From the NCBI GenBank assembly GCA_958423465.1, contig CATZRD010000021.1:1-38882 (forward strand): a stretch of 38,882 bases of DNA, written 5' to 3'. A program made the position numbers and the translations under genes. Below are positions 15,797 through 22,604 of this stretch, piece by piece. The notes under the pieces are model-generated. The model worked only from the letters and a program-made list of their open reading frames with translations, searched no databases and was not told where the DNA came from. Source of the DNA: an uncultured Oscillospiraceae bacterium. GTDB taxonomy: Bacteria; Bacillota; Clostridia; Oscillospirales; Oscillospiraceae. Position 1 is the first letter of the stretch. The number at the start of each line of letters is the position of its first letter.

Positions 15797-16618
15797 ATGA
15801 AATATATGACGTTCAGCTCATCCTGCTCGTATGCCGGCCTGGCCAATTTGCTCTCCTTCTATGGGATAGATACGGAGGACAGAAAAATCGCCGTTGAGAT
15901 GGGGCTTCCGTATTACTTTGACGTTGAGAACGGGACCTTTTCAGCCGGACCGATGCTTCAGGGCGAAAAGTGGTTCAATGTCTATCTGAATCCTCTCGGC
16001 TTCGCGTGGAAAGAGCGGGAGATGGAAAAAGCAAAGCTCTGCCCGACGCTTCGCGGGATGGGGCGCACGATGCTTGGCGTTTACACATGCGCTGGCAGCA
16101 AGCACGCCGTGATATTTACAGGCATGAAGGATGATAAATTTGAATTCCTCAACAACAAATGGGAGCGGGCGGATGAACCCGACGCGCTCCTGCTTACAGA
16201 GAAGGAGCTTCTCCGCCGGGTCGACGATCCTGCAGTCGTGGGATATCTGGTCAAAACAGGCAGGAAACCGGTCTGTAAAAACGAACTGCTGAAAGGATCC
16301 GAAAGCACGCTGATGAAGCTGCTCGACGAGATTCAGACGTTCTGCGCGGACGAGAGATCGGTGCCGGAGCTTCGCTCATCCATGAGTACGATCTTCCGTC
16401 CTATTCTTTTGGACGGGATCACCATGCTGGACCTGCTCGGTCAGACCGCGCTGGGCGATCCATTGAGGGCTGTGCAGAGACAGTATCTGGGGGCGCTGAG
16501 AGAAAACAGACCCTTGCGGCTCGCGCAACATCTCGATCTGGATCTGCTGAGAGAAGCTGCCTGCGGATACGCCGCGCTGATTCGCGGGCAGATAACAGAG
16601 GAGAGCCCGGTGTGCTGA
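15797..16618 (+). CDS. C39-peptidase-like (BtrH_N-type) cysteine-hydrolase-fold protein
   Basis: I do not recognise a named gene. The 273-aa protein begins with a papain-like pattern: 'SSSCSYAGLANLLSFYGI' (Cys ~10, followed by a helix), then 'GSKHAVIFTGMKDDKFEFLNN' (~105-125), which supplies a plausible His and Asp/Asn partner, as in C39 peptidases and BtrH-type acyl transfer proteins. The C-terminal ~130 residues are helical and unassigned. There is no signal peptide. AGGGAGGA (15778-15785) lies 11 bp before ATG 15797. Base composition is lower in GC than neighbouring guaA and codons use more A/T, suggesting a different origin. It stands alone between guaA and a convergent arabinofuranosidase gene, with terminators on both sides. 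Confidence 0.65.
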   Translation: MKYMTFSSSCSYAGLANLLSFYGIDTEDRKIAVEMGLPYYFDVENGTFSAGPMLQGEKWFNVYLNPLGFAWKEREMEKAKLCPTLRGMGRTMLGVYTCAGSKHAVIFTGMKDDKFEFLNNKWERADEPDALLLTEKELLRRVDDPAVVGYLVKTGRKPVCKNELLKGSESTLMKLLDEIQTFCADERSVPELRSSMSTIFRPILLDGITMLDLLGQTALGDPLRAVQRQYLGALRENRPLRLAQHLDLDLLREAACGYAALIRGQITEESPVC

Positions 16619-16630
16619 GCGTTTAAAAGC

Positions 16631-16668
16631 CCGGGAGGCTCTGCGTTTACAGAGCCTCCCGGACTTTT
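16631..16668. terminator. bidirectional terminator between convergent genes
   Basis: CCGGGAGGCTCTG (16631-16643) and CAGAGCCTCCCGG (16650-16662) form a perfect 13-bp stem, with A-rich sequence before it and CTTTTC after, so it can serve both the 15797 gene and the convergent 16687 gene. Confidence 0.85.
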
Positions 16669-16686
16669 CACGTCTGCCGCCGGCCC

Positions 16687-18177
16687 TTACCGGGGGCAAT
16701 ACCGGAACCTGATAACGTTCCAGCTGTGGGGCGGGAGCGTGGGTTCCGCCTGATCCTCCATGCGCGCCGGCATGACCGTATGGGGAGCGTCCGCCGTGTT
16801 GCAGGCTTTCATGTTGTCGTGGTATAGAACGATGTGCTCGATCTCCGTCAGATCTCCGTATCCTCCAATATCCACATGGAGCGTCAGGCTCTCTTCCATG
16901 GAGCGGTTGACCGCGAAAACGGTGATCTCCTGTTTTTCCTCATCGTCCACAACAGTGGCTTCCAAATAAGGCGTCTGCCCGTACTTGCCCGCGTCATAGC
17001 GGCCGCAGCTGACAGCCGTCTGCAGACAGCGCCCTCGGCCGTATGTGGAGGCATGCAGGAAGGGATAATAGATCGTCTGGGCCCAGCAGCGCCCGCCGGT
17101 CTCCGTCATGATGGGCGCGATTACATTGACAAGCTGGGCCAGGCAGGCCATTTTTACGCGATCTGCATGCCGCAGCAGCGTGATCAGCAGACAGCCGACC
17201 ACAAGCGCGTCCTCAAAATTATATATATCCTCCAGGAGCGGCGGCGCGATCTGCCACTTTTCGACGGCCTTGTCCTGTTCCGTGGAATGAAACCATACGT
17301 TCCACTCGTCAAAGGACAAATACATCGTCTTCGGCGAGCGCTTCATCGCCTTCACCTCGTCGCAGATCGCAATAACGGTCGAGATGTACTTGTCCATGTC
17401 CGTGGAGCAGGCCAGATATTCCTTCGTATCATCGCCCGGATTCCCGTAGTAATTGTGAAGAGAGAGATAGTCGACATATTCATAGGCGTGCTCCAGGACC
17501 GTCTTTTCCCAGCTGCCGAAGGTCGCCATTTCCGAGTTGGAGCTTCCGCACGCCACCAGCTCGATGGCGGGATCCACCCACTTCATGATCTTCGCGGTCT
17601 CCGCCGCGAGGCGCCCGTATTCCTCCGCGGTCTTGTGCCCGATCTGCCAGGGACCGTCCATTTCATTTCCAAGACACCAGTATTTTACCCCAAAGGGCTC
17701 CCGGAAGCCGTTGGCAATGCGCATGTCGCTGTACTTGGTCCCCCCGGGGAAGTTGCAATATTCCAGGAAATTTTTCGCGTCCTCCATGCCCCGGGTCCCC
17801 AAGTTGACCGCCAGCATCAGCTCCGCGCCGGCTTTTCGCGCCCACTGCTGAAATTCGTCGATGCCAATTTGATTTGTCTCAATGGTAAACCATGCCAGAT
17901 CCAGCCTGCTGGGCCGGTCGGCGGCCTTCCCGATCCCGTCCTCCCAGCAGTAGCCGGATACGAAGTTCCCGCCGGGATATCTGATCAGAGGGACTTTCAG
18001 CTCTTTGACCATATGTAAAACATCCTGCCGAAACCCCATATGGTCTGCGGTCGGATGTCCGGGATCATAGATCCCGCCATAGACCGCCCTTCCCAAGTGC
18101 TCAATAAACGAACCGAACAGCCGTGGATCCACGTCTCCTACGGGGAAATTTTTATGGGAAAAGATGCCAGCATTCAC
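16687..18177 (-). CDS. abfA: GH51 alpha-L-arabinofuranosidase
   Basis: This cytoplasmic enzyme removes arabinofuranosyl units from arabino-oligosaccharides. The 496-aa protein has the GH51 (beta/alpha)8 barrel with acid/base Glu ~172 in 'CLGNEMDGPW' and nucleophile Glu ~291 in 'SFDEWNVW', plus the arabinose-site 'RYPGGNFVSGY', then the C-terminal beta domain. GTG 18177 is chosen as start because GGAGG (18186-18190 on the plus strand) lies 8 bp upstream and the product then starts at the normal family position; an in-frame GTG at 18225 lacks a ribosome site. No signal peptide. It is monocistronic, with its own promoter and palindromic operator. GC is visibly lower than in the housekeeping genes nearby. 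No arabinose pathway genes are in the window. Confidence 0.93.
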   Translation of the reverse strand: MNAGIFSHKNFPVGDVDPRLFGSFIEHLGRAVYGGIYDPGHPTADHMGFRQDVLHMVKELKVPLIRYPGGNFVSGYCWEDGIGKAADRPSRLDLAWFTIETNQIGIDEFQQWARKAGAELMLAVNLGTRGMEDAKNFLEYCNFPGGTKYSDMRIANGFREPFGVKYWCLGNEMDGPWQIGHKTAEEYGRLAAETAKIMKWVDPAIELVACGSSNSEMATFGSWEKTVLEHAYEYVDYLSLHNYYGNPGDDTKEYLACSTDMDKYISTVIAICDEVKAMKRSPKTMYLSFDEWNVWFHSTEQDKAVEKWQIAPPLLEDIYNFEDALVVGCLLITLLRHADRVKMACLAQLVNVIAPIMTETGGRCWAQTIYYPFLHASTYGRGRCLQTAVSCGRYDAGKYGQTPYLEATVVDDEEKQEITVFAVNRSMEESLTLHVDIGGYGDLTEIEHIVLYHDNMKACNTADAPHTVMPARMEDQAEPTLPPHSWNVIRFRYCPR

Positions 18178-18235
18178 AATAGGTTCCTCCAATACAGTTT
18201 CATTCCGATGCGCGCGGGTGTTCACTTACCGTATT

Positions 18236-18253
18236 TACATTAACGTTAATGTA
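18236..18253. promoter_or_regulatory. perfect 18-bp palindromic operator of abfA (LacI type)
   Basis: TACATTAACGTTAATGTA is a perfect palindrome with the central CG typical of LacI-family operators. It begins 8 bp downstream of the -10 box of the abfA promoter, i.e. over the transcription start, where a bound repressor would block initiation. No LacI-family regulator gene is in the window. Confidence 0.75.
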
Positions 18254-18261
18254 TGTCAACC

Positions 18262-18290
18262 ATGATAGCGCATTTCGATATGCCTGTCAA
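18262..18290 (-). promoter_or_regulatory. promoter of abfA
   Basis: On the minus strand TTGACA (18290-18285), 17-bp spacer, TATCAT (18267-18262). A second TTGACA (18259-18254) abuts the operator but lacks a good -10. Confidence 0.8.
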
Positions 18291-18453
18291 GCTTTGCACA
18301 AAATCTTTCCCCAATTTGGCTTAAATAACAAACATTAGCGGCTTTCCTTGTGCAAAAAGCAGAGGCGCGCCGGGCCGCCTCCGACAGGCCCCTCTGCCGC
18401 CGGAAGGGAGAACGGAGAAACGCCAGGAGAGGGCCGGGGCCCGCCGGAGAGTG
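18291..18453. other. non-coding stretch between abfA promoter and epimerase terminator
   Basis: The gap 18178-18509 holds the abfA leader, operator and promoter (to 18290) and a terminator palindrome (18454-18490). Between them I see no gene; the only structure is a 9-bp inverted repeat TTTGCACAA (18293-18301)/TTGTGCAAA (18348-18356) with 46 bp between the arms. Confidence 0.5.
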
Positions 18454-18490
18454 AAAGGAGAGGCCGGGGATCATCCCCGGCCTCTCCTTT
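18454..18490. terminator. terminator of the epimerase gene
   Basis: A near-perfect 37-bp palindrome: AAAGGAGAGGCCGGGGA and its complement around a 3-nt loop, ending in TTT. It lies 19 bp downstream of the minus-strand epimerase stop and could work in both directions. Confidence 0.8.
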
Positions 18491-18509
18491 CGCTAAGCGC
18501 CGCTGCCTC

Positions 18510-19712
18510 TTACCGGGCCAGCAGCTCGTCGATCATCTTGTCCACCTGCATGAGGCACCGGGGCAGATGGAAGGGCCCCTTGAAGGTGCTGCCCTTGGTG
18601 GAGGGCTGCGTGGGCAGACCGTCCCGGCGGAGATAGCCGTACCACTCGCCGTACTCCGGATCGGAGAAGTGCTCCTTGCAGTAGTCCAGGGTGCGGTAGA
18701 ACCAGTCCAGATACTTCTCGTCCCCGGTGTCCCGATACAGCATCAGGGAGGCAATGAGGATCTCGTTGTGGGGCCACCACAGCTTCATGTCGTGCTCGTA
18801 GGCCTCCGGGGGCTTGCCCAGGCAGTCCACAAAGTACAGCAGTCCGCCGTACTCCTTGTCCCAGCCGGCCTCGATGGCCCAGTCAAAGATCTGGGCGGCC
18901 TTGGCGACCAGCTCGGTCTGGCCGGTGCGCCTGGCGTGGTCCAGGATGAACCACACGCCCTCGATGTCGTGACCGGGGTTGACGGTGCGGCCCTCGGTGT
19001 AGTACAGCCGGGGGGCGCCGTCCACATCCACGTTCTCCAGCACGCACTTCAGCTCGGGGTGGACGTGATACCGGAAGATCTCGTCGATGCACTGCTGGGC
19101 CCGCTGCTCATACTCGTCCCTGTGGGCAGGGTCCACCCGCAGCAGGATGCCGATGACGTTGAGGATGATCATGGGCAGGCCGAAGGAGCGGCCGGAGCGG
19201 GTCTCCGGGATGGTCTTGGGGCCCATGCCCACGGGATCAACGCCGCCGTGGGCCAGGTCCCAGTACAGGTTGTAGGCCCTGCGGGCCCGCTCCAGGCACA
19301 CCTTGTCCCCGGTGACGCCGTAGTACTCGGCGTTGGCGCTGGCGTAGAACGCCTCGGAGTAGTAGTAGCGCCGCTGGCGCAGGGGCTTGCCGTCCTCCGT
19401 GACGGTGAAGTACATGCGGTCCCCGGCCCCCCGGTTGACGCAGTACTTCTCCATGAAGTCCAGGCAGCTCTTGCTAGCGTCCAGCCACTCCTGCTTCACG
19501 CCGTAGTTGTGGCACAGGTGGGCGAACATCCAGCCGCAGCGGCCCTGCATCCACACGCTCTTGTCGGTGGAGTAGATCTCGCCCTTGCGATCCAGGCAGG
19601 TGTACACGCCGCCGTGCTCCCTGTCCATGCCGTGCTCCAGCCAGAAGTTGGCGCAGCGGTCCAGCTCCCCGCGCACCCACGCCTGGGTATCCTGTAATTT
19701 CTTGCGGTCCAT
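18510..19712 (-). CDS. AGE-family N-acyl-D-glucosamine 2-epimerase
   Basis: This 400-aa protein belongs to the AGE (renin-binding protein) family, an (alpha/alpha)6 barrel that interconverts ManNAc and GlcNAc without phosphorylation. Landmarks are 'GGVYTCLDRKG' and 'VWMQGRCGWMFA' near the N terminus, 'RYYYSEAFYASA', the catalytic-His stretch 'VNPGHDIEGVWF', 'KLWWPHNE', and 'STFKGPFHLPR' with the second conserved His near the C terminus. Cellobiose 2-epimerases share the fold, but the neighbours (kinase, nagA, nanA, nagB) favour ManNAc. GGGAGG lies upstream of ATG 19712. It is transcribed away from the kinase-nagA operon across a shared 217-bp control region and ends at a strong terminator. 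Confidence 0.88.
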   Translation of the reverse strand: MDRKKLQDTQAWVRGELDRCANFWLEHGMDREHGGVYTCLDRKGEIYSTDKSVWMQGRCGWMFAHLCHNYGVKQEWLDASKSCLDFMEKYCVNRGAGDRMYFTVTEDGKPLRQRRYYYSEAFYASANAEYYGVTGDKVCLERARRAYNLYWDLAHGGVDPVGMGPKTIPETRSGRSFGLPMIILNVIGILLRVDPAHRDEYEQRAQQCIDEIFRYHVHPELKCVLENVDVDGAPRLYYTEGRTVNPGHDIEGVWFILDHARRTGQTELVAKAAQIFDWAIEAGWDKEYGGLLYFVDCLGKPPEAYEHDMKLWWPHNEILIASLMLYRDTGDEKYLDWFYRTLDYCKEHFSDPEYGEWYGYLRRDGLPTQPSTKGSTFKGPFHLPRCLMQVDKMIDELLAR

Positions 19713-19766
19713 GGCAAAAACCTCCCGTTCATATAATCAAAGCGGATAGATCTGGGATATGCTCCT

Positions 19767-19795
19767 ATTGTACCATCACAAAAATTATTTTGCAA
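19767..19795 (-). promoter_or_regulatory. promoter of the 2-epimerase gene
   Basis: On the minus strand TTGCAA (19795-19790), 17-bp spacer, TACAAT (19772-19767). It shares the block ATGGTACAATA with the divergent promoter. Confidence 0.78.
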
Positions 19796-19802
19796 CCGGC
19801 AA

Positions 19803-19829
19803 CAGAAATTGAAATTGTTTTTATTTCTG
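19803..19829. promoter_or_regulatory. candidate shared operator between divergent promoters
   Basis: CAGAAAT (19803-19809) and ATTTCTG (19823-19829) form an inverted repeat between the two promoters, just upstream of both -35 boxes. It could bind the RpiR/SIS regulator encoded at 24180. Support is position and symmetry only. Confidence 0.4.
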
Positions 19830-19832
19830 GTG

Positions 19833-19861
19833 GTGACAGACGGGGAAAACTATGGTACAAT
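19833..19861 (+). promoter_or_regulatory. promoter of the kinase-nagA operon
   Basis: GTGACA (19833-19838), 17-bp spacer, TACAAT (19856-19861) with the extended -10 TG. Confidence 0.75.
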
Positions 19862-19929
19862 AAAACTGGGAAGATTTTGCCGGCAGAGCGCTGCCGGCGG
19901 GAAAATCAAAGATCGTGAGGAGAGACGCT

Positions 19930-21312
19930 ATGAAACGATATGGGATCGATGTAGAGCTGAAACATGTTCCTGAGCTGGACCCGGCGTTCATGCCGATCCT
20001 GCGGTTCAACCGGGCCTTTTTGGCCGACGCCGAAAAGCCGGTGGACATCGCGGTGGAGCGCGCTGACGGGCAGATGGCGGTCTGCAGCACCCGTATCCAC
20101 GGGACGCCGGAGATGCGGGAGGCGGACTGCTACTATGTGGAGCGGATCGTCAAGACGCTGCTGTGGATGAAGGGCGGCTTCAAGGTCTATGTGGCCGGGG
20201 ACGAGACGGTGTACGAGTACCTGAAGAGCGTCTACTGCGCCGGCGGGCAGCAGGCGTTCGACTGGGACTACATGGCGAACGTGTTCGAGCATCCCTTCGA
20301 GGTGGTCCTGGTGGACGCCGTGCCCCAGGCCAAGGACGCGCCCAAGCGGGTGGGCGGCCATCTGGACGGCTGCCGCATCGGCTTTGACGCCGGCGGCAGC
20401 GACCGAAAGGTCTCCGCCGTCATCGACGGGGAGACCGTCTACTCCGAGGAGGTGGTCTGGTTCCCCAAGATCACCGCCGATCCGGACTACCACTATGACG
20501 GCATCGTCTCCGCCCTGAAGTCCGCGGCGGAGCATATGCCCCGGGTGGACGCCGTGGGCGTCTCCTCCGCCGGCGTGTATATCAACAACCGTACCATGAA
20601 CGCCTCCCTGTTCCTGAAGGTCCCCAGGGACCTCTTTGACGCCAAGGTGAAGGACATCTATATCCGGGCCATCACCGACACCTTCGGGGACGTGCCCTAC
20701 GCCGTGTACAACGACGGGGACGTCAGCGCCCTGGCCGGGGCCATGAGCCTCAGCGACAACAGCGTGCTGGGCATCGCCATGGGCACCAGCGAGGCCGTGG
20801 GCTATGTGGACGAGGAGGGCCGGATCACCGGCTGGCTCAACGAGCTGGCCTTCGTGCCGGTGGACGTGAACCCCGAGGCCATGCGGGACGAGTGGAGCGG
20901 CGACATCGGCTGCGGCGTGAAGTACTTCTCTCAGGACGGCGTCATCAAGCTGGCCCCCCGGGCGGGGATCGAGCTGGACGAGAGCCTCTCTCCCGCGGAG
21001 AAGCTGAAGGTGGTCCAGAAGCTCATGGCGGAGGAGGACCCCCGGGCCGTGAAGGTCTACGAGTCCATCGGCGTATATCTGGGCCACACCCTGGCATACT
21101 ACTATGAGCTCTATGGCTGCCGCCATGTGCTGCTGCTGGGCCGGGTCATGTCCGGCAAGGGCGGGGACCTGATCCTGGCCACCGCCCAGAAGGTCCTGGC
21201 GGAGGAGTACCCGGAGGCCGCGGCCCATATGAAGGCGGAGCTGCCCGACGAGAAGTTCCGCCGGGTGGGCCAGTCCATGGCCGCCGCCAGCCTGCCGGAG
21301 CTGAAACAGTAA
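19930..21312 (+). CDS. ROK-like sugar kinase with an extra N-terminal domain (putative GlcNAc/ManNAc kinase)
   Basis: This 460-aa protein carries an actin/ASKHA-type kinase core in its last ~310 residues: the phosphate-1 loop 'GFDAGGSDRKVSAV' (~152-165), 'VDAVGVSSAGV', an ROK-like acid region 'YNDGDVSALAGA' with the candidate catalytic Asp, and the phosphate-2/adenosine region 'GIAMGTSEAVGY'. The ROK zinc motif (C-x-C-G-x2-G-C-x-E) is absent. The first ~150 residues form an extra domain I cannot assign. In context, between an AGE epimerase and nagA, it most likely phosphorylates the amino sugar that feeds NagA (inference). ATG 19930 has GAGGAG upstream; GTG 19915 has none. nagA follows 13 bp later, in one operon. 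Confidence 0.75.
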   Translation: MKRYGIDVELKHVPELDPAFMPILRFNRAFLADAEKPVDIAVERADGQMAVCSTRIHGTPEMREADCYYVERIVKTLLWMKGGFKVYVAGDETVYEYLKSVYCAGGQQAFDWDYMANVFEHPFEVVLVDAVPQAKDAPKRVGGHLDGCRIGFDAGGSDRKVSAVIDGETVYSEEVVWFPKITADPDYHYDGIVSALKSAAEHMPRVDAVGVSSAGVYINNRTMNASLFLKVPRDLFDAKVKDIYIRAITDTFGDVPYAVYNDGDVSALAGAMSLSDNSVLGIAMGTSEAVGYVDEEGRITGWLNELAFVPVDVNPEAMRDEWSGDIGCGVKYFSQDGVIKLAPRAGIELDESLSPAEKLKVVQKLMAEEDPRAVKVYESIGVYLGHTLAYYYELYGCRHVLLLGRVMSGKGGDLILATAQKVLAEEYPEAAAHMKAELPDEKFRRVGQSMAAASLPELKQ

Positions 21313-21325
21313 GGAGGAAGCGGCC

Positions 21326-22432
21326 ATGCTCATCAAGAACGCCAAAGTATTCATCGGCAAGTCCTTTGTGGACGCCGACATCCGGTTTGAAGATACCGTT
21401 GCGGAGGTCGGCAGACTGGAGGGGGAGGCGGATCTGGACGCCCAGGGGGGCTATGTGATCCCCGGCCTGGTGGACATCCACACCCACGGGGCCATGGGGG
21501 AGGATTTTTCCGACGGGAAGCCGGAGGGCCTCCAGCCCCTGGCGGACTACTACGCCGCCCACGGCGTGACCAGCTACCTGGCCACCACCATGACCTTGAA
21601 GGAGGAGACCCTGACCCCCGCCATGCACGCCATCCGGGACTTTCAGCCCCGGGGCGGGGCCAAGTGCGCCGGGGTCCATCTGGAGGGGCCCTTCCTCTGC
21701 TACGCCAAGCGGGGCGCTCAGGCGGCGGAGAACCTCCACAAGCCCGACGCGGCTCTCTTTCACCGGCTCAACGAGGCCAGCGGCGGCAAGGTGAAGCTGG
21801 TGACCGTGGCCTGCGAGGAGGAGGGAGCCTTGGCGTTTATCCGGGAGGTCTCCCGGACCGCCGCGGTGTCTCTGGGCCACTCGGTGGCGGACTACGACAC
21901 CGCCATGCGGGCCTTTGCCGCCGGGGCCAGCCATGCCACCCACCTCTACAACGGGATGCCCTCCTTCCTCCACCGGGCGCCGGGGATCATCGGCGCGGCC
22001 TTCGACAGCGGGGCCAGCGTGGAGCTGATCTGCGACGGGCTCCACATCCATCCCGCGGCCATCCGGGTGACATACCAGATCTTCGGGGAGAAGCTGAACC
22101 TGATCTCCGACTCCCTGCGCTGCGCCGGGATGCCCGACGGGGACTACACCCTGGGGGGCCAGCCCATCACCGTCAAGGGCGGCAAGGCGGTCCTCTCCGG
22201 CACGGACACCCTGGCCGGGTCCTCCATCTCCATGCTGGACGCCCTGCGCAACGTAGTGCGCTTCGGCCTGAGCCTGCCGGAGGCGGTGTACGCCGCCTCC
22301 ACCGCCCCGGCGGACGCCGTGGGGCTCACGGAGGCGGGCCGCATCCGGACGGGCCTCCCGGCGGATCTGGTGGTACTGGACCGGGATCTGGCGCTGAAGG
22401 CCGTGTTCGTGGACGGACAGCGGCAGAAGTAA
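21326..22432 (+). CDS. nagA: NagA, N-acetylglucosamine-6-phosphate deacetylase
   Basis: NagA removes acetate from GlcNAc-6-phosphate to give glucosamine-6-phosphate, the substrate of NagB (31416-32144). The 368-aa amidohydrolase has the metal-site 'VDIHTHG' (His 52, 54), the 'HLEGPFL' glutamate, 'LGHS' and 'THLYNGM' histidines, and the catalytic Asp in 'LISDSL'. Length is normal. AAGGAGG (21312-21318) precedes ATG 21326. It is the second gene of the kinase operon and is followed by a strong hairpin and then dispersed element copy C. Confidence 0.95.
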   Translation: MLIKNAKVFIGKSFVDADIRFEDTVAEVGRLEGEADLDAQGGYVIPGLVDIHTHGAMGEDFSDGKPEGLQPLADYYAAHGVTSYLATTMTLKEETLTPAMHAIRDFQPRGGAKCAGVHLEGPFLCYAKRGAQAAENLHKPDAALFHRLNEASGGKVKLVTVACEEEGALAFIREVSRTAAVSLGHSVADYDTAMRAFAAGASHATHLYNGMPSFLHRAPGIIGAAFDSGASVELICDGLHIHPAAIRVTYQIFGEKLNLISDSLRCAGMPDGDYTLGGQPITVKGGKAVLSGTDTLAGSSISMLDALRNVVRFGLSLPEAVYAASTAPADAVGLTEAGRIRTGLPADLVVLDRDLALKAVFVDGQRQK

Positions 22433-22445
22433 CGAGCCGTTTTGT

Positions 22446-22477
22446 AGGCGCCCGCTTTCGTGAGAAAGCGGGCGCCT
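22446..22477 (+). terminator. hairpin after nagA
   Basis: AGGCGCCCGCTTTC (22446-22459) and GAAAGCGGGCGCCT (22464-22477) form a perfect 14-bp stem with a GTGA loop, 14 bp after the nagA stop. There is no T run, so it may act mainly to stabilise the mRNA end. Confidence 0.65.
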
Positions 22478-22484
22478 GCAACTA

Positions 22485-22599
22485 TCAAGAAAGTGCGCGG
22501 GCGCACTTTCTTGAATCTACTTCGCTTCGCGCCGCTGTGTGGGAGCGGCGCACGCTGCGTGCAAAGTGTTTTTACGGGGCAAAGCCCTGCAAAAACACT
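22485..22599. repeat. dispersed intergenic hairpin element, copy C
   Basis: Same order as copies A and B with different stem sequences: hairpin 1 TCAAGAAAGTGCGC/GCGCACTTTCTTGA (22485-22514), linker with CTTCGCTTCGCGCC, hairpin 2 GCGCCGCT/AGCGGCGC (22529-22551), the linker CACGCTGCGTGCA, and hairpin 3 AGTGTTTTT...GGGC/GCCC...AAAAACACT (22565-22599). It lies between the convergent nagA and APC permease genes; the permease stop codon begins 6 bp after hairpin 3. Confidence 0.75.
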
Positions 22600-22604
22600 C
22601 CAGT

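Noticed and set aside
18293..18356. Inverted repeat TTTGCACAA/TTGTGCAAA as ends of a small mobile element
   Set aside because: Only 9-bp arms around 46 bp, no target duplication and no similar copy seen in the window.
3716..22599. Dispersed repeats as a CRISPR array
   Set aside because: Copies are kilobases apart, not regularly spaced, palindromic and each different in stem sequence; no cas genes are present.
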